Positions 25,476-34,338 of a stretch of 64,000 nt of DNA are shown piece by piece. Both the position numbers and the translations under genes were made by a program. The DNA comes from Janthinobacterium sp. TND4EL3 (GTDB lineage Bacteria > Pseudomonadota > Gammaproteobacteria > Burkholderiales > Burkholderiaceae_D), in assembly GCF_900156175.1 (NCBI RefSeq), contig NZ_FTMV01000022.1, positions 1 through 64,000 of the forward strand, in the 5' to 3' direction. A model generated the notes under the pieces. That model was not told where the DNA came from. It did not search any database and saw only the letters and a program-made list of their open reading frames with translations. Each line of letters begins with the position of its first letter. The stretch's first letter is position 1.

Positions 25476-26147
25476 TCAACCCGGGCAAGGCACGCGCTTG
25501 ACCTTGCCGCCAGTCCTGCCGGGGTCGGCGCCCGCGCCCGGGTTCGCGTCCAGGCCGTAGCACGTGGCGCCGCCGGCGCTGACGATGCGCGTGACGGGCC
25601 GGCCGTCGGCCGTCAGGTATTCCTCTACGCGAAGGATGGGGCCGCCGCGCCAGGCGGAGGCGACCAGTTTCTGGAAGCTGCTTTCGCTCTTGAGGTCGGC
25701 TGCGGCCAGCCAGGGCTTGTCTTGCTTGAGTTCGCCGCGCAGGGCCTTGTCGGCCGCGCCGGCGGCCAGGCGGGCGCGCGTGCGCAAGTCGGCCGTGACC
25801 GGCGCGGCGGGCGCGTCTTCGGCAGGTACGGCGATGCTGTCCGCTGCCACGGCGGGCGCCGCGAGGATGGCTGGCGGCGTGGCCGGCGGCGTACTGCTGC
25901 GCGCGCGCGGCATGGGAGCCGGCATTGGCATCGGCAAGGCCATGGGTGGCGTGCGCGGCACGGGCCGGGGCGGCAGCAGGGTCATGAAGGCCACTTCCGT
26001 GTACTGCTTCAGTTGCCGCGCCGGCAGCAGCAGGAAGTACAGGCCCAGCGCATGCATGGCCAGGATCAGCGCGACGGCCGCGCCCTTCAGGTTCAGGCAG
26101 CGCCGCAGGCGCATGGCGGTGGAACGTGGATGGTGGTGCAATGGCAT
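25476..26147 (-). CDS. membrane-anchored Pro-rich protein
   Basis: A 223-residue protein with one membrane helix near residues 24-42 (GAAVALILAMHALGLYFLLL) and a Pro/Ala/Met-rich linker of about 60 residues, recalling the layout of TonB-like or periplasm-spanning proteins. The C-terminal domain has two cysteines (GGATCYG and KRVPCPG) and no TonB signature. An alternative start at 26114 (MRLRRCLN) is equally possible. No function is assigned. It is divergent from the TonB receptor gene. Confidence 0.55.
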   Translation of the reverse strand: MPLHHHPRSTAMRLRRCLNLKGAAVALILAMHALGLYFLLLPARQLKQYTEVAFMTLLPPRPVPRTPPMALPMPMPAPMPRARSSTPPATPPAILAAPAVAADSIAVPAEDAPAAPVTADLRTRARLAAGAADKALRGELKQDKPWLAAADLKSESSFQKLVASAWRGGPILRVEEYLTADGRPVTRIVSAGGATCYGLDANPGAGADPGRTGGKVKRVPCPG

Positions 26148-26300
26148 GCGGTGTCCAGGAGGCGCGGCGCGCGGTGGCCTATTTTAGCGAAACCTGGATC
26201 TGCACATTAACAAATCCGCAAGGTATCGCCTGGCGCGCCTTTTTTCGCCAGATTCCGGCACTTTCACGGGCACGGTGTTGCAGGCATGGCGCATTTTTGT

Positions 26301-26369
26301 CACTTTCTCACACTTTCTCACACGCGGCGTAGCGCTGGAATATAATGATAATCATTCTCATTATTATCG
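26301..26369 (+). promoter_or_regulatory. Fur-controlled promoter of the siderophore receptor
   Basis: TATAAT at 26341-26346 is a perfect -10 box and is overlapped by a Fur box running 26342-26368 made of ATAATG-ATAATC-ATTCTC-ATTATT-ATC, nearly the consensus dyad. Fur with iron would block RNA polymerase directly. Two tandem copies of CACTTTCTCA (26301-26310 and 26311-26320) lie just upstream, near the -35 region. Confidence 0.8.
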
Positions 26370-26378
26370 AACAAGACC

Positions 26379-28580
26379 ATGCCCGCCTTCCACCTCGTCC
26401 CTACCCCGTTCGCCCTGGCCGCCTTCCTGCTGGCCAGCAGCGCCGCCCACGCCCAGAACACGCCGGCCGGCGGCGACGCGCCTACCATGCCGACCGTCGT
26501 CGTGAATGCCTCGGCCGATGCGTCGGCGGAGGGCTTGTCGAAGGCGTATGCGGGCGGCCAGGTGGCGCGCGGCGGACGCATGGGCATCCTCGGCTCCGTG
26601 GACATGATGGATGCGCCATTCGGCAGCACCAGTTATACGCAGCAATTCATTGCTGACCAGCAAGCGCGCAGCGTGGGCGACCTGCTGCAGAGCGATCCGG
26701 CCGTGCGCATGTCGCGCGGCTACGGCAACTTCCAGGAAGTGTATGTGATACGCGGCTTCGCCCTCGATTCCGATGACGTCGCGTACAACGGCCTGTACGG
26801 CGTCCTGCCCCGTCAATATGTCTCGCCGGAGCTGCTGGAAAGAGTGGAAGTGTTCCGCGGCGCCAGCGCCTTCCTCAACGGGGCGGCGCCCGGCGGCAGC
26901 GGCATCGGCGGCGCCATCAACCTGATGCCCAAGCGCGCCGGCAATGCGCCGCTGACGGAATTGACCGTGGGCGTGGAATCGGGCGGCCACGCCTATGCCG
27001 CCCTCGACGTGGCGCGCCGCTTCGGCGAGAACAAGGAATGGGGCGTGCGCGTGAATGCCGCCAAGCGCCAGGGCGCGACGGCCATCGAGCGCGAAGACCA
27101 CGACGTGGGCATGTTTTCCGTCGGCCTCGACTATCGCGGCCGCAATTACCGGCTGTCGGCCGACGCCGGCTACCAGAATTTCAGCCTGACATCGCCGCGC
27201 CCGTCCGTCGGCATCGGCAGCGTGGCCGTGCTGCCGTCCGCGCCCGATGCCGCGAAGAACTTTGCCCAGCCGTGGAGCTACTCGAAGGAACACGATGTGT
27301 TCGGCACGGCGCGCGCCGAAGTCGATCTGGCCAGGGACGTCGTGGCCTGGGCCGCATTCGGCAGCCGCTCGACGAAGGAAGCCAACAGCCTGGCCGAACC
27401 GTCCTTGACCTCGGTCAATGGCGACGCCACGGTGTCGCGCTTTGACAATGCCCGTAAGCAAGAAATCCGCACGGGCGAACTGGGCGTGCGCGGCAAGCTC
27501 GTTATGGGCGCCGTCAAGCACACCGTGGTGGCCAGCTGGTCCGGGCACTGGAATGAAGCGAAGAACGCGTATGCCATCGGCAACGCCTTCGCCACCAATA
27601 TCTACGCGCCCATCGACGTGGCCGCGCCGGCCACGCCGTACACGGGCGGCATCATGCGCGACCCGCGCATCACCCAGAAAACCATCCTGGGCAGCTACGC
27701 CCTGGCCGACACCATGGCCTTCCTCGATGAGCAGCTGCTGCTGACCGTGGGCTTGCGCCGCCAGCAGATCAAGGATGCCGGCTACGACTACAACACCTCT
27801 GTACTGCAAGGCAAGGCCTATGACGAGAGCGCCACGACGCCCGTGGCGGGCATTGTCTTCAAGGCCAGCAAGGACGTGTCGCTGTACGCCAACTACATCG
27901 AGGCGCTGGTCAAGGGACCGGCGGCCAGCGGCACCTACGAGGAAAACGGCCAGCGGCGCAATGTCGACAACATGGGCGAGGTGTTTGCGCCCTACAGATC
28001 GAAGCAGAAGGAAATCGGCGTCAAGTATGACGGCGGCAGGCTGGGCATGAGCGCCGCCCTGTTCACGACGGCCAAGCCCTTGCTGGCCGTCGTCGGCACG
28101 CGGGCGGAAATGGCCGGCGAACAGCGCAACCGCGGCCTGGAATTGTCGGTGTTCGGCACGCCGCTGCAGGGCGTGCGCCTGCTGGGCGGGCTGACCTGGC
28201 TCGACGCGCAGCAAAGCGGCACCGACGTGGCCGCCAACAATGGCAAGCGCCCCATCGGCGCGCCGCGAACGCAAGTGAGCGCGGGCGGCGAATGGGACGT
28301 GCCCGGCGCGCCAGGCCTGAGCCTGAACGCCCGCGCCATCTACACGTCGGCGCAGTACGCGGACCTGGCCAACAGCAAGCAGTTGCCGTCGTGGACGCGG
28401 CTCGACCTCGGCGCGCGCTACCTGACGCAGGTGGCGGGCCATGACGTGACCTTGCGCGCCCGCGTGGACAACGTGGCGGACCGCAGCTACTGGTCCTCGG
28501 CCGTGTCCTCGTTCAATGTCGGCTCGCTGGTGCTGGCCGCGCCGCGCACCGTCGTCGTCTCCGCCGCCGTCGCCTTTTAA
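26379..28580 (+). CDS. TonB-dependent siderophore receptor
   Basis: A 733-residue outer-membrane receptor. A signal peptide (cleavage near SSAAHAQ) is followed by the plug domain with DLLQSDPAVRMSRGYGNFQEVYVIRGF and LLERVEVFRGASAFLNGAAPGG, which are typical of ferric siderophore receptors, and then the 22-strand barrel with the final Phe (SAAVAF). It imports an iron chelate using TonB energy. Iron control is shown by the overlapping Fur box. The gene is intact even though an IS1595-family element begins three bases after its stop codon. Confidence 0.92.
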   Translation: MPAFHLVPTPFALAAFLLASSAAHAQNTPAGGDAPTMPTVVVNASADASAEGLSKAYAGGQVARGGRMGILGSVDMMDAPFGSTSYTQQFIADQQARSVGDLLQSDPAVRMSRGYGNFQEVYVIRGFALDSDDVAYNGLYGVLPRQYVSPELLERVEVFRGASAFLNGAAPGGSGIGGAINLMPKRAGNAPLTELTVGVESGGHAYAALDVARRFGENKEWGVRVNAAKRQGATAIEREDHDVGMFSVGLDYRGRNYRLSADAGYQNFSLTSPRPSVGIGSVAVLPSAPDAAKNFAQPWSYSKEHDVFGTARAEVDLARDVVAWAAFGSRSTKEANSLAEPSLTSVNGDATVSRFDNARKQEIRTGELGVRGKLVMGAVKHTVVASWSGHWNEAKNAYAIGNAFATNIYAPIDVAAPATPYTGGIMRDPRITQKTILGSYALADTMAFLDEQLLLTVGLRRQQIKDAGYDYNTSVLQGKAYDESATTPVAGIVFKASKDVSLYANYIEALVKGPAASGTYEENGQRRNVDNMGEVFAPYRSKQKEIGVKYDGGRLGMSAALFTTAKPLLAVVGTRAEMAGEQRNRGLELSVFGTPLQGVRLLGGLTWLDAQQSGTDVAANNGKRPIGAPRTQVSAGGEWDVPGAPGLSLNARAIYTSAQYADLANSKQLPSWTRLDLGARYLTQVAGHDVTLRARVDNVADRSYWSSAVSSFNVGSLVLAAPRTVVVSAAVAF

Positions 28581-28583
28581 GAA

Positions 28584-29643
28584 GGCTATGTCACCGTCAG
28601 GTGTGGGAATGCTCCCACCGTTGCTTTCAATAACGCTTCTGGCGAGCGGATGCGTCTGGCGTCGAGGATCCAGCGCCATCCCAGGTAATTCGGCAGGTAG
28701 CGGCTGGCCACGCCATGGAAGATGCGCAGCCAGCCGCGCAAGCGGCTGTGATACGCGTTGACGTTCTGCACGTGGGCGGCGCCCTGCACGCGGATGCCGG
28801 CACGCAGGTTGACGGCCTGGTGGCTGATGCCCGCTTCCGCAGCGAAATCCCGGTAGGCGGCATGGCCGTCAGTGACCAGCAAGACGTCCTTGTCGATCAC
28901 GGGTGGCAGGCAGGCATGCAGCTGCACCTTGGTCAGCGCCCCTTTTCCCGTGACGAAATCGAGGGTTTGTCCCGTGCGGTCGCGCGCCACCACGATGCAG
29001 ACTTGTTCACTGGAAATGCCGCGCTGGCGGGCGTGGCCGCCCCGGCGGCGTGCCGGACGCGTCAGATGCCTGGATCCCTTTTCCGATTCCAGCAGATACA
29101 GCTCGTCGGCCTCGGCGATGCCGTGCAGGCACAGCGGCCGGTCCGTCCTGGCGAGCGTCAAAAATCGGTGGCGCCAGCGGAAGGTGGTGTTGCGGTGCAC
29201 GTTCAGCTGTCGCGCTGCCTGGCGCACGGAAGCCGATGCCAGCAGGCAGCCGGCGTAGGCCAGCCACAGCGATTTATGGCGCAGGCGGGCCAGGGGCGTG
29301 CCGGTGAGCGCATTGAAGGTGCGCCCGCACGGCACGCAGCGGTAGCGCTGCAGTCCGTGCGCATGGCCGTGCCGGTGAGCATGGCTGCTGTGGCAGGCGG
29401 GACAAGCCAAATGTGGCTGCGCCACGCTTTCAAGCAATGCGACGGTGGCGTCCTGTGGCGTGTTGCCACGCAGCCGGGCAATGCCTGCCTGCCGCTGGCG
29501 GCGGCTCAGCTGGGCAAATTGCGCGATAAAACGGATCCATTTGGCATGCTGCATGGAAGGCTCCTGTTTGTCTGATATAGACAGTCAGACAGCCGGGGCA
29601 GAGCAAGATTCCTGGAAATCCCCTACTTAACGGAGACAGAGCC
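28584..29643 (-). mobile_element. complete IS1595-family insertion sequence
   Basis: The element is 1,060 bp. Its left end GGCTATGTCACCGTCAGG and the inverted right end GGCTCTGTCTCCGTTAAG match at most positions (about 18 of the first 25). It is flanked by an 8-bp direct repeat TTTAAGAA at 28576-28583 and 29644-29651, the target duplication size known for IS1595. The left copy contains the TAA of the siderophore receptor. An unbroken transposase and a perfect duplication point to a recent insertion. Confidence 0.88.
28586..29554 (-). CDS. IS1595 family transposase
   Basis: A 322-residue transposase of full family length. An N-terminal zinc ribbon has C-x-x-C pairs in LACPACHSSH and RYRCVPCGRTF, followed by a helix-turn-helix (SVRQAARQLNVHRNTTFRWRHRF). 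The catalytic domain shows the first Asp in IAEADELYL, the second in LLVTDGHAAY and the N/H block NVNAYHSRLRGWL then FHGVASRYLPNYLGWRW. The stop codon lies inside the element's left inverted repeat. It reads toward the siderophore receptor. Confidence 0.9.
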   Translation of the reverse strand: MQHAKWIRFIAQFAQLSRRQRQAGIARLRGNTPQDATVALLESVAQPHLACPACHSSHAHRHGHAHGLQRYRCVPCGRTFNALTGTPLARLRHKSLWLAYAGCLLASASVRQAARQLNVHRNTTFRWRHRFLTLARTDRPLCLHGIAEADELYLLESEKGSRHLTRPARRRGGHARQRGISSEQVCIVVARDRTGQTLDFVTGKGALTKVQLHACLPPVIDKDVLLVTDGHAAYRDFAAEAGISHQAVNLRAGIRVQGAAHVQNVNAYHSRLRGWLRIFHGVASRYLPNYLGWRWILDARRIRSPEALLKATVGAFPHLTVT

Positions 29644-29715
29644 TTTAAGAACCGGCAGGGGCGCGGCACCGCGTGCGCCCCTGTGCAATCCTTTGCGCTT
29701 CGGCGACAATGCGGC

Positions 29716-30591
29716 ATGAAACGACTGCCCGCCCTGCTGCTACTGCTTTGCCTGTCCCTGCCCGCTGCAGCCCAAAAACAAGCCGCCTGCCCGTATGCCG
29801 CCTGGAAAAGCGGCTTCAAGGGCGATGCGCGGGCGCAAGCGACTTGCTTGCTGCGTCCCGTCAAGCTGTACGCGCGCCTGGGCGACAGCGCGCCGCTGCC
29901 TCGCTTTCTCGACAGCCGCGTCGGACGGCGCACGGGCATCGCCCCGGCCCGGCTGCGTGGCTGGCTGGCCGAACAAGGCATCGCGGAAAACGACGTGGGC
30001 GGCCCCATCGACGCACCGCTGTCGCGCGCCACGGGCCGGCTGGCCGCGCCCATGGCACGCTATTTCGTCATCCACGACACGAGCTACCCGAATTTCTTGC
30101 TAGAAACTATTCCCGGCCATATCAACGACGCCAGCTGGGATTTCAATGATTTCAGCCTGCGCAATCCCGCGCTCGGTGGCGGGCCGAAAGGCCATGTCTA
30201 TGTGAACCGCCTCGGCGATTCGCTGGCCGTGCGCGACTTCGGCACGGCCGGCTATGCGAGCAAGCTGGAAAAGGACAAGCCATCGCTGACGGGCCTGTTC
30301 CTGCACGTGGAACTGGTGCAGCCGCGCCATTCCGTGCCCGGCGGCGGCAAGGGCAACGACGGCCTGGCGCCCGATCCCGGCTTTACGCCCGCGCAATACG
30401 ACCGGCTGGCCTTGCTGTACCTGGCCGCCAGCGTGCGCAAGGGCACGTGGATGATTCCCGCCTTCCACGCCGTGCTCGATACGGGCTACGCGAACGGTCA
30501 TGACGATCCGCAGAATTTCTCGTTGGCCGACTGGTCGCAGGCGCTGGACCGCCTGCATGCGGCCGTGCGCCAGGCCGATACTGGACAATAA
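29716..30591 (+). CDS. secreted amidase-like protein
   Basis: About 291 residues with a signal peptide (MKRLPALLLLLCLSLPAAAQ). The domain order recalls the zinc-dependent N-acetylmuramoyl-L-alanine amidase 2 fold: RYFVIHDTS supplies a first His, LFLHVELVQPR resembles the central strand, and the end has AFHAVLDTGYANGHDDPQNF with possible His and Asp ligands. This assignment is by motif layout only, and the protein may instead be an inactive relative. An upstream in-frame start at 29683 lacks a signal sequence of normal shape. The right copy of the IS target repeat lies 65 bp before it. Confidence 0.6.
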   Translation: MKRLPALLLLLCLSLPAAAQKQAACPYAAWKSGFKGDARAQATCLLRPVKLYARLGDSAPLPRFLDSRVGRRTGIAPARLRGWLAEQGIAENDVGGPIDAPLSRATGRLAAPMARYFVIHDTSYPNFLLETIPGHINDASWDFNDFSLRNPALGGGPKGHVYVNRLGDSLAVRDFGTAGYASKLEKDKPSLTGLFLHVELVQPRHSVPGGGKGNDGLAPDPGFTPAQYDRLALLYLAASVRKGTWMIPAFHAVLDTGYANGHDDPQNFSLADWSQALDRLHAAVRQADTGQ

Positions 30592-30659
30592 AGCGTTTCC
30601 CCGACGGCTGATTAGGCGCATACTATTGCAAGCATAGTCACTGCGGTCAGGGAGGCCAG

Positions 30660-31817
30660 GTGAACATCAGCACGGATCAGCACGCGGGTCGCCAGGCCGG
30701 CGCGCACCAGCCATTGCAGCGCGCGCAGCGCATCTTCGCCATGCGCGACGCCGTCCTCAGCGCCTGGGAGCAGCGCGTGCGCACCAGCGTGCGCGGCGCC
30801 GACCAGTTGCTCACGCCCATACTCATCAATACCTTGCCGGCCTTTTTCGACAATCTGGCCGAGGCCCTTACCCCGGGCCACCCGCGCGAGAATGCCACCA
30901 GCAACAGCAACGTGCCCGCCGTACATGGCAATGAACGCGCGCGCATGACCAATTACGGGCCGGAACAGGTCATCCAGGAATACCAGATCTTCCGCGACTG
31001 CTTTGCCGAAGTCGCGCATGAGTCCGGCATCACCCTGCGCAGCAAGGACTGGCAAGTGATCAACGAATCGATCGACTCGGGCATCCGCGAATCGATACGC
31101 GAATTTACCAGCATGCACGAAAGCTTCCGGCGCCGCATGGCGGCCGGCCTGTCGCACGATATGCGCAATCCCCTGGCCGTCATCAGCACCAGCGCCCAGC
31201 TGCTGCTCAGGCCGGCGGACCCGGAACGGGTGGTATTGCTGGCGCGCAAGATTGCCGAGCACAGCAAGCGGCTCGACAGCATGATCGAGGAATTGCTCGA
31301 TGGCCTCAGCTATCATCAGGGGCAGCAGTTGCCGCTGGTGCTGAGCCAGTTCGACGTACTGCCGCTGGTGCACGCCGTGGCCAGCCAGGTCAACCTGCAG
31401 CGGCCCGACAAATGCCAGGTCAGCGGGCAATCCGTCGTCGGCTGGTGGTGCGAGAATTCGCTGCGCCGCGCGCTGGAAAACCTGCTCGGCAATGCCATCA
31501 AGTACGGCGACGACGCGCCCATCAGCGTGCACGTGGAAGCGGTGCACGAACGCCTGATCCTCACCGTCCACAATAGCGGACGACCCATCGCGCCGGAACA
31601 GGCGGAACGCATCTTCGACTACCTGCGCCGCGAGAACAACTGCCCCGCGCCAGGCTGGGGCATCGGCCTGCCCTTCGTGCAGAGCGTGGCCGAAAGCCAT
31701 GGCGGCAGCATCGCCGTCGACAGCGCGGCCGAAACGGGCACCAGCTTCATCTTCGACGTGCCCGTCGATTGCCGTCCCTTCGTCCCGCCCGCTGGCGTCC
31801 CCAACAGTGACAGCTAG
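30660..31817 (+). CDS. soluble sensor histidine kinase with RsbRD-like N-terminal domain
   Basis: A 385-residue kinase without membrane helices. Residues 20-155 are a helical sensor domain of the RsbRD_N/globin-like kind (AWEQRVRTSVRGADQLLTPIL). The phosphoacceptor is H166 in AGLSHDMRNPLAV; the ATPase has ALENLLGNAIKYGDDAP (N box), GWGIGLPFVQSVAESHGG (G box). The GTG start is backed by AGGGAGG. No response regulator lies beside it. Its stop codon is one base before an NtrC-like palindrome that precedes the ATP-grasp operon. Confidence 0.85.
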   Translation: MNISTDQHAGRQAGAHQPLQRAQRIFAMRDAVLSAWEQRVRTSVRGADQLLTPILINTLPAFFDNLAEALTPGHPRENATSNSNVPAVHGNERARMTNYGPEQVIQEYQIFRDCFAEVAHESGITLRSKDWQVINESIDSGIRESIREFTSMHESFRRRMAAGLSHDMRNPLAVISTSAQLLLRPADPERVVLLARKIAEHSKRLDSMIEELLDGLSYHQGQQLPLVLSQFDVLPLVHAVASQVNLQRPDKCQVSGQSVVGWWCENSLRRALENLLGNAIKYGDDAPISVHVEAVHERLILTVHNSGRPIAPEQAERIFDYLRRENNCPAPGWGIGLPFVQSVAESHGGSIAVDSAAETGTSFIFDVPVDCRPFVPPAGVPNSDS

Positions 31818-31818
31818 C

Positions 31819-31833
31819 GCACCAAATCGGTGC
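31819..31833. promoter_or_regulatory. NtrC-type activator site
   Basis: GCACC-AAATC-GGTGC is a perfect 5-5-5 dyad that matches the known NtrC enhancer pattern GCACC-N5-GGTGC. It lies about 100 bp upstream of the transcription start predicted from the sigma-54 promoter. Two extra GCACC half-sites occur at 31870-31874 and 31880-31884. Confidence 0.6.
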
Positions 31834-31892
31834 GACGGATGGCGCAACGCCACAAAAGTGGTCATATTTGCACCGGTTCGCACCTGCCCTGT

Positions 31893-31908
31893 TGGCACGC
31901 TTCCTGCT
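31893..31908 (+). promoter_or_regulatory. sigma-54 (-24/-12) promoter
   Basis: TGGCAC (31893-31898), five bases, then CTGCT (31904-31908) has the invariant GG and GC separated by exactly ten bases, matching TGGCAC-N5-TTGCW apart from one T. Transcription should begin near 31919, 27 bp before the ATP-grasp start codon. Confidence 0.65.
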
Positions 31909-31945
31909 GAGCTATACCCAGACACGGCTCAAGGGACATCACAAC

Positions 31946-33400
31946 ATGGCAAATTTTTTCAATGAAATGACTGCGGATGACGTGGGGACGGACGGCAAGG
32001 TACGCGAACACTATCGTGAATTCGACAACTGGCTGGCGCAGCAATCGCCGGAAACCATCGCCCGCAAGCGGGCCGAAGCCGACCTGACGTTCCGCCGCGT
32101 CGGCATCACCTTCGCCGTCTACGGCGACGATGCCGGCACGGAACGCCTGATTCCGTTCGATACCATCCCCCGCATCATCCCCGCCGCCGAATGGGCGCAG
32201 ATGCAGACGGGCCTGGTGCAGCGCGTGCAAGCCTTGAACATGTTCATCCATGATATTTATCATGAGCAAAACATCATCAAGGCGGGCATCATTCCCGCCG
32301 AACAGATCTACAAGAATGCCCAGTACCGCCCGGAAATGCAGGGCATCGCCGTCGCTTCCGACATCTACGCCCACATCGCGGGCGTCGACATCGTGCGTGC
32401 GGGCCAGGGCGAATTCTATGTACTGGAAGACAACCTGCGCGTGCCGTCCGGCGTGTCCTACATGCTGGAAGACCGCAAGATGATGATGCGGCTGTTCCCG
32501 GAACTGTTCGCCCGTAACCGCATCGCCCCCGTCGACCATTACCCGGACATGCTGCTCGACAACCTGCGTTCCGTCGCGCCCATGGGCATCGATGACCCCA
32601 CGGTCGTCGTCATGACGCCCGGCATGTACAACTCCGCCTACTTCGAACACGCCTTTTTGGCTCAGCAGATGGGCGTGGAACTGGTGGAAGGCAAGGATCT
32701 GTTTGTCAACGACAACTCCGTCTACATGCGCACCACGCGGGGGCCCAAGCGCGTCGACGTGATCTACCGCCGCGTCGACGACGATTTCCTCGACCCGCTG
32801 GCCTTCCGCTCGGACTCGTCCCTGGGCGTGCCGGGCCTGCTGTCCGTCTACCGCGCCGGACGGGTCACCCTGGCCAACGCCATCGGCACGGGCGTGGCCG
32901 ACGACAAGTCGATCTACCCTTTCGTGCCCGACATGATCAAATTCTACCTGTCGCAGGAACCGATCCTCAACAATGTGCCGACGTATCAATGCCGCAAGGC
33001 GGCCGACCTGTCCTACGTGCTGGCGAACCTGGCGAAACTGGTGGTCAAGGAAGTGCACGGCGCGGGCGGCTACGGCATGCTGGTGGGGCCGGCGTCCAGC
33101 CTGGCGCAGATCGAGGATTTCCGCCAGCGCCTGCTGGCCAATCCGGGCGGCTACATCGCCCAGCCGACCCTGGCCCTGTCCGCCTGCCCCACGTATGTCG
33201 AGGCCGGCATCGCGCCCCGTCACATCGACCTGCGTCCTTTCGTGCTGTCCGGCAAGACAATTTCCATGGTACCGGGCGGCCTGACCCGCGTCGCGCTGGG
33301 CGAAGGTTCGCTGGTGGTCAATTCATCGCAAGGGGGCGGCACCAAGGATACCTGGGTACTGGAAGCCACATCCGCCTTTGCAGGAGAGAAAACATGCTGA
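31946..33400 (+). CDS. circularly permuted type-2 ATP-grasp protein
   Basis: A 484-residue protein of the DUF404/DUF407 ATP-grasp group, predicted to form an amide or peptide bond with ATP. Conserved blocks include YRPEMQGIAVASDIYAHIAG, FYVLEDNLRVPSGVSYMLEDR with the metal-binding acidic residues, and VVKEVHGAGGYGMLVGP as the ATP-lid Lys/Gly loop. AAGGGA precedes the ATG at 31946. Its last seven bases overlap the alpha-E gene, so the two products are probably made in fixed ratio. The family is known from peptide-synthesis clusters, but the substrate is undetermined. Confidence 0.9.
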   Translation: MANFFNEMTADDVGTDGKVREHYREFDNWLAQQSPETIARKRAEADLTFRRVGITFAVYGDDAGTERLIPFDTIPRIIPAAEWAQMQTGLVQRVQALNMFIHDIYHEQNIIKAGIIPAEQIYKNAQYRPEMQGIAVASDIYAHIAGVDIVRAGQGEFYVLEDNLRVPSGVSYMLEDRKMMMRLFPELFARNRIAPVDHYPDMLLDNLRSVAPMGIDDPTVVVMTPGMYNSAYFEHAFLAQQMGVELVEGKDLFVNDNSVYMRTTRGPKRVDVIYRRVDDDFLDPLAFRSDSSLGVPGLLSVYRAGRVTLANAIGTGVADDKSIYPFVPDMIKFYLSQEPILNNVPTYQCRKAADLSYVLANLAKLVVKEVHGAGGYGMLVGPASSLAQIEDFRQRLLANPGGYIAQPTLALSACPTYVEAGIAPRHIDLRPFVLSGKTISMVPGGLTRVALGEGSLVVNSSQGGGTKDTWVLEATSAFAGEKTC

Positions 33401-34338
33401 GCCGCACTGCCGATCATTTGTTCTGGATGGCCCGCTACACGGAGCGGGCGGAAAACACGGCGCGCATGCTCGACGTCAACATGCAAACCTCGATGCTGCC
33501 CCAGTCCGAGCAGGATGCGGAGCAAGGCTGGCGCGCCACTCTGGGCATTTCCGAGCTGCAAAGCGCGTACGACCACAAATATGGCCGCTTCCACACGCGC
33601 GACGTGCTCGATTTCATGGTGCGCGACCCGAACAACCCGTCGTCCATCCTCGCCTGCCTGACGGGGGCGCGCGAAAACGCCCGCGCCGTGCGGGGCACCC
33701 TGACGACGGAAGTGTGGGAAATCCAGAACGCCACCTGGCTCGACATGCAGAAGCGCTTGAAAAGCAATCTGCTGGAAACGGACCCCAGCGCCTTCTTCGA
33801 ATGGGTCAAATACCGCTCGCACCTGTCGCGCGGCGTGACCCTGGGCACCATGCTCAAGGATGAGGCCATCCATTTCATCCGCCTGGGCACCTTCCTGGAG
33901 CGGGCCGACAACACGGCGCGCATCCTCGACGTGAAGTTCCACGGCGCGCGCGACACGTCGAAGGACGTGGCCCAGCGCGACTTCTACTACTGGGCGGCCC
34001 TGCTGCGCTCCGTGTCCGGCTTCGAAATCTACCGCAAGGTCTACCGCGACGTCATCACGCCGGCGCGCGTGGCGGAACTGCTGATGCTGCGCGGCGACAT
34101 GCCGCGTTCCCTGCTCGCCTGCATGGATGACGTGGTGGAAAATCTGAAGCATATCCGCAACGACGTGTCGGCCGATACGGAGCGCTTCGCGGGCAAGCTG
34201 CATGCGGAGCTGAAATTCGGCCATATCGACGACATCATGAAGGCGGGCTTGCACCATACCCTGACGGAATTTCTGGAAAACATCTATGACCTGGGCAACC
34301 GGGTCAGCCGCGACTTCCTCGTTCCACTGGCGGCCTGA
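33394..34338 (+). CDS. alpha-E domain protein
   Basis: A 314-residue, almost entirely helical protein of the alpha-E (DUF403) family. It starts MLSRTADHLFWMARYTERAENTARML and repeats the pattern later as FIRLGTFLERADNTARILD, showing internal duplication typical of the fold. It normally partners the circularly permuted ATP-grasp enzyme. AGGAGAG lies before the ATG, which overlaps the ATP-grasp stop; its own stop overlaps the transglutaminase start as TGATG. Reaction unknown. Confidence 0.9.
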   Translation: MLSRTADHLFWMARYTERAENTARMLDVNMQTSMLPQSEQDAEQGWRATLGISELQSAYDHKYGRFHTRDVLDFMVRDPNNPSSILACLTGARENARAVRGTLTTEVWEIQNATWLDMQKRLKSNLLETDPSAFFEWVKYRSHLSRGVTLGTMLKDEAIHFIRLGTFLERADNTARILDVKFHGARDTSKDVAQRDFYYWAALLRSVSGFEIYRKVYRDVITPARVAELLMLRGDMPRSLLACMDDVVENLKHIRNDVSADTERFAGKLHAELKFGHIDDIMKAGLHHTLTEFLENIYDLGNRVSRDFLVPLAA

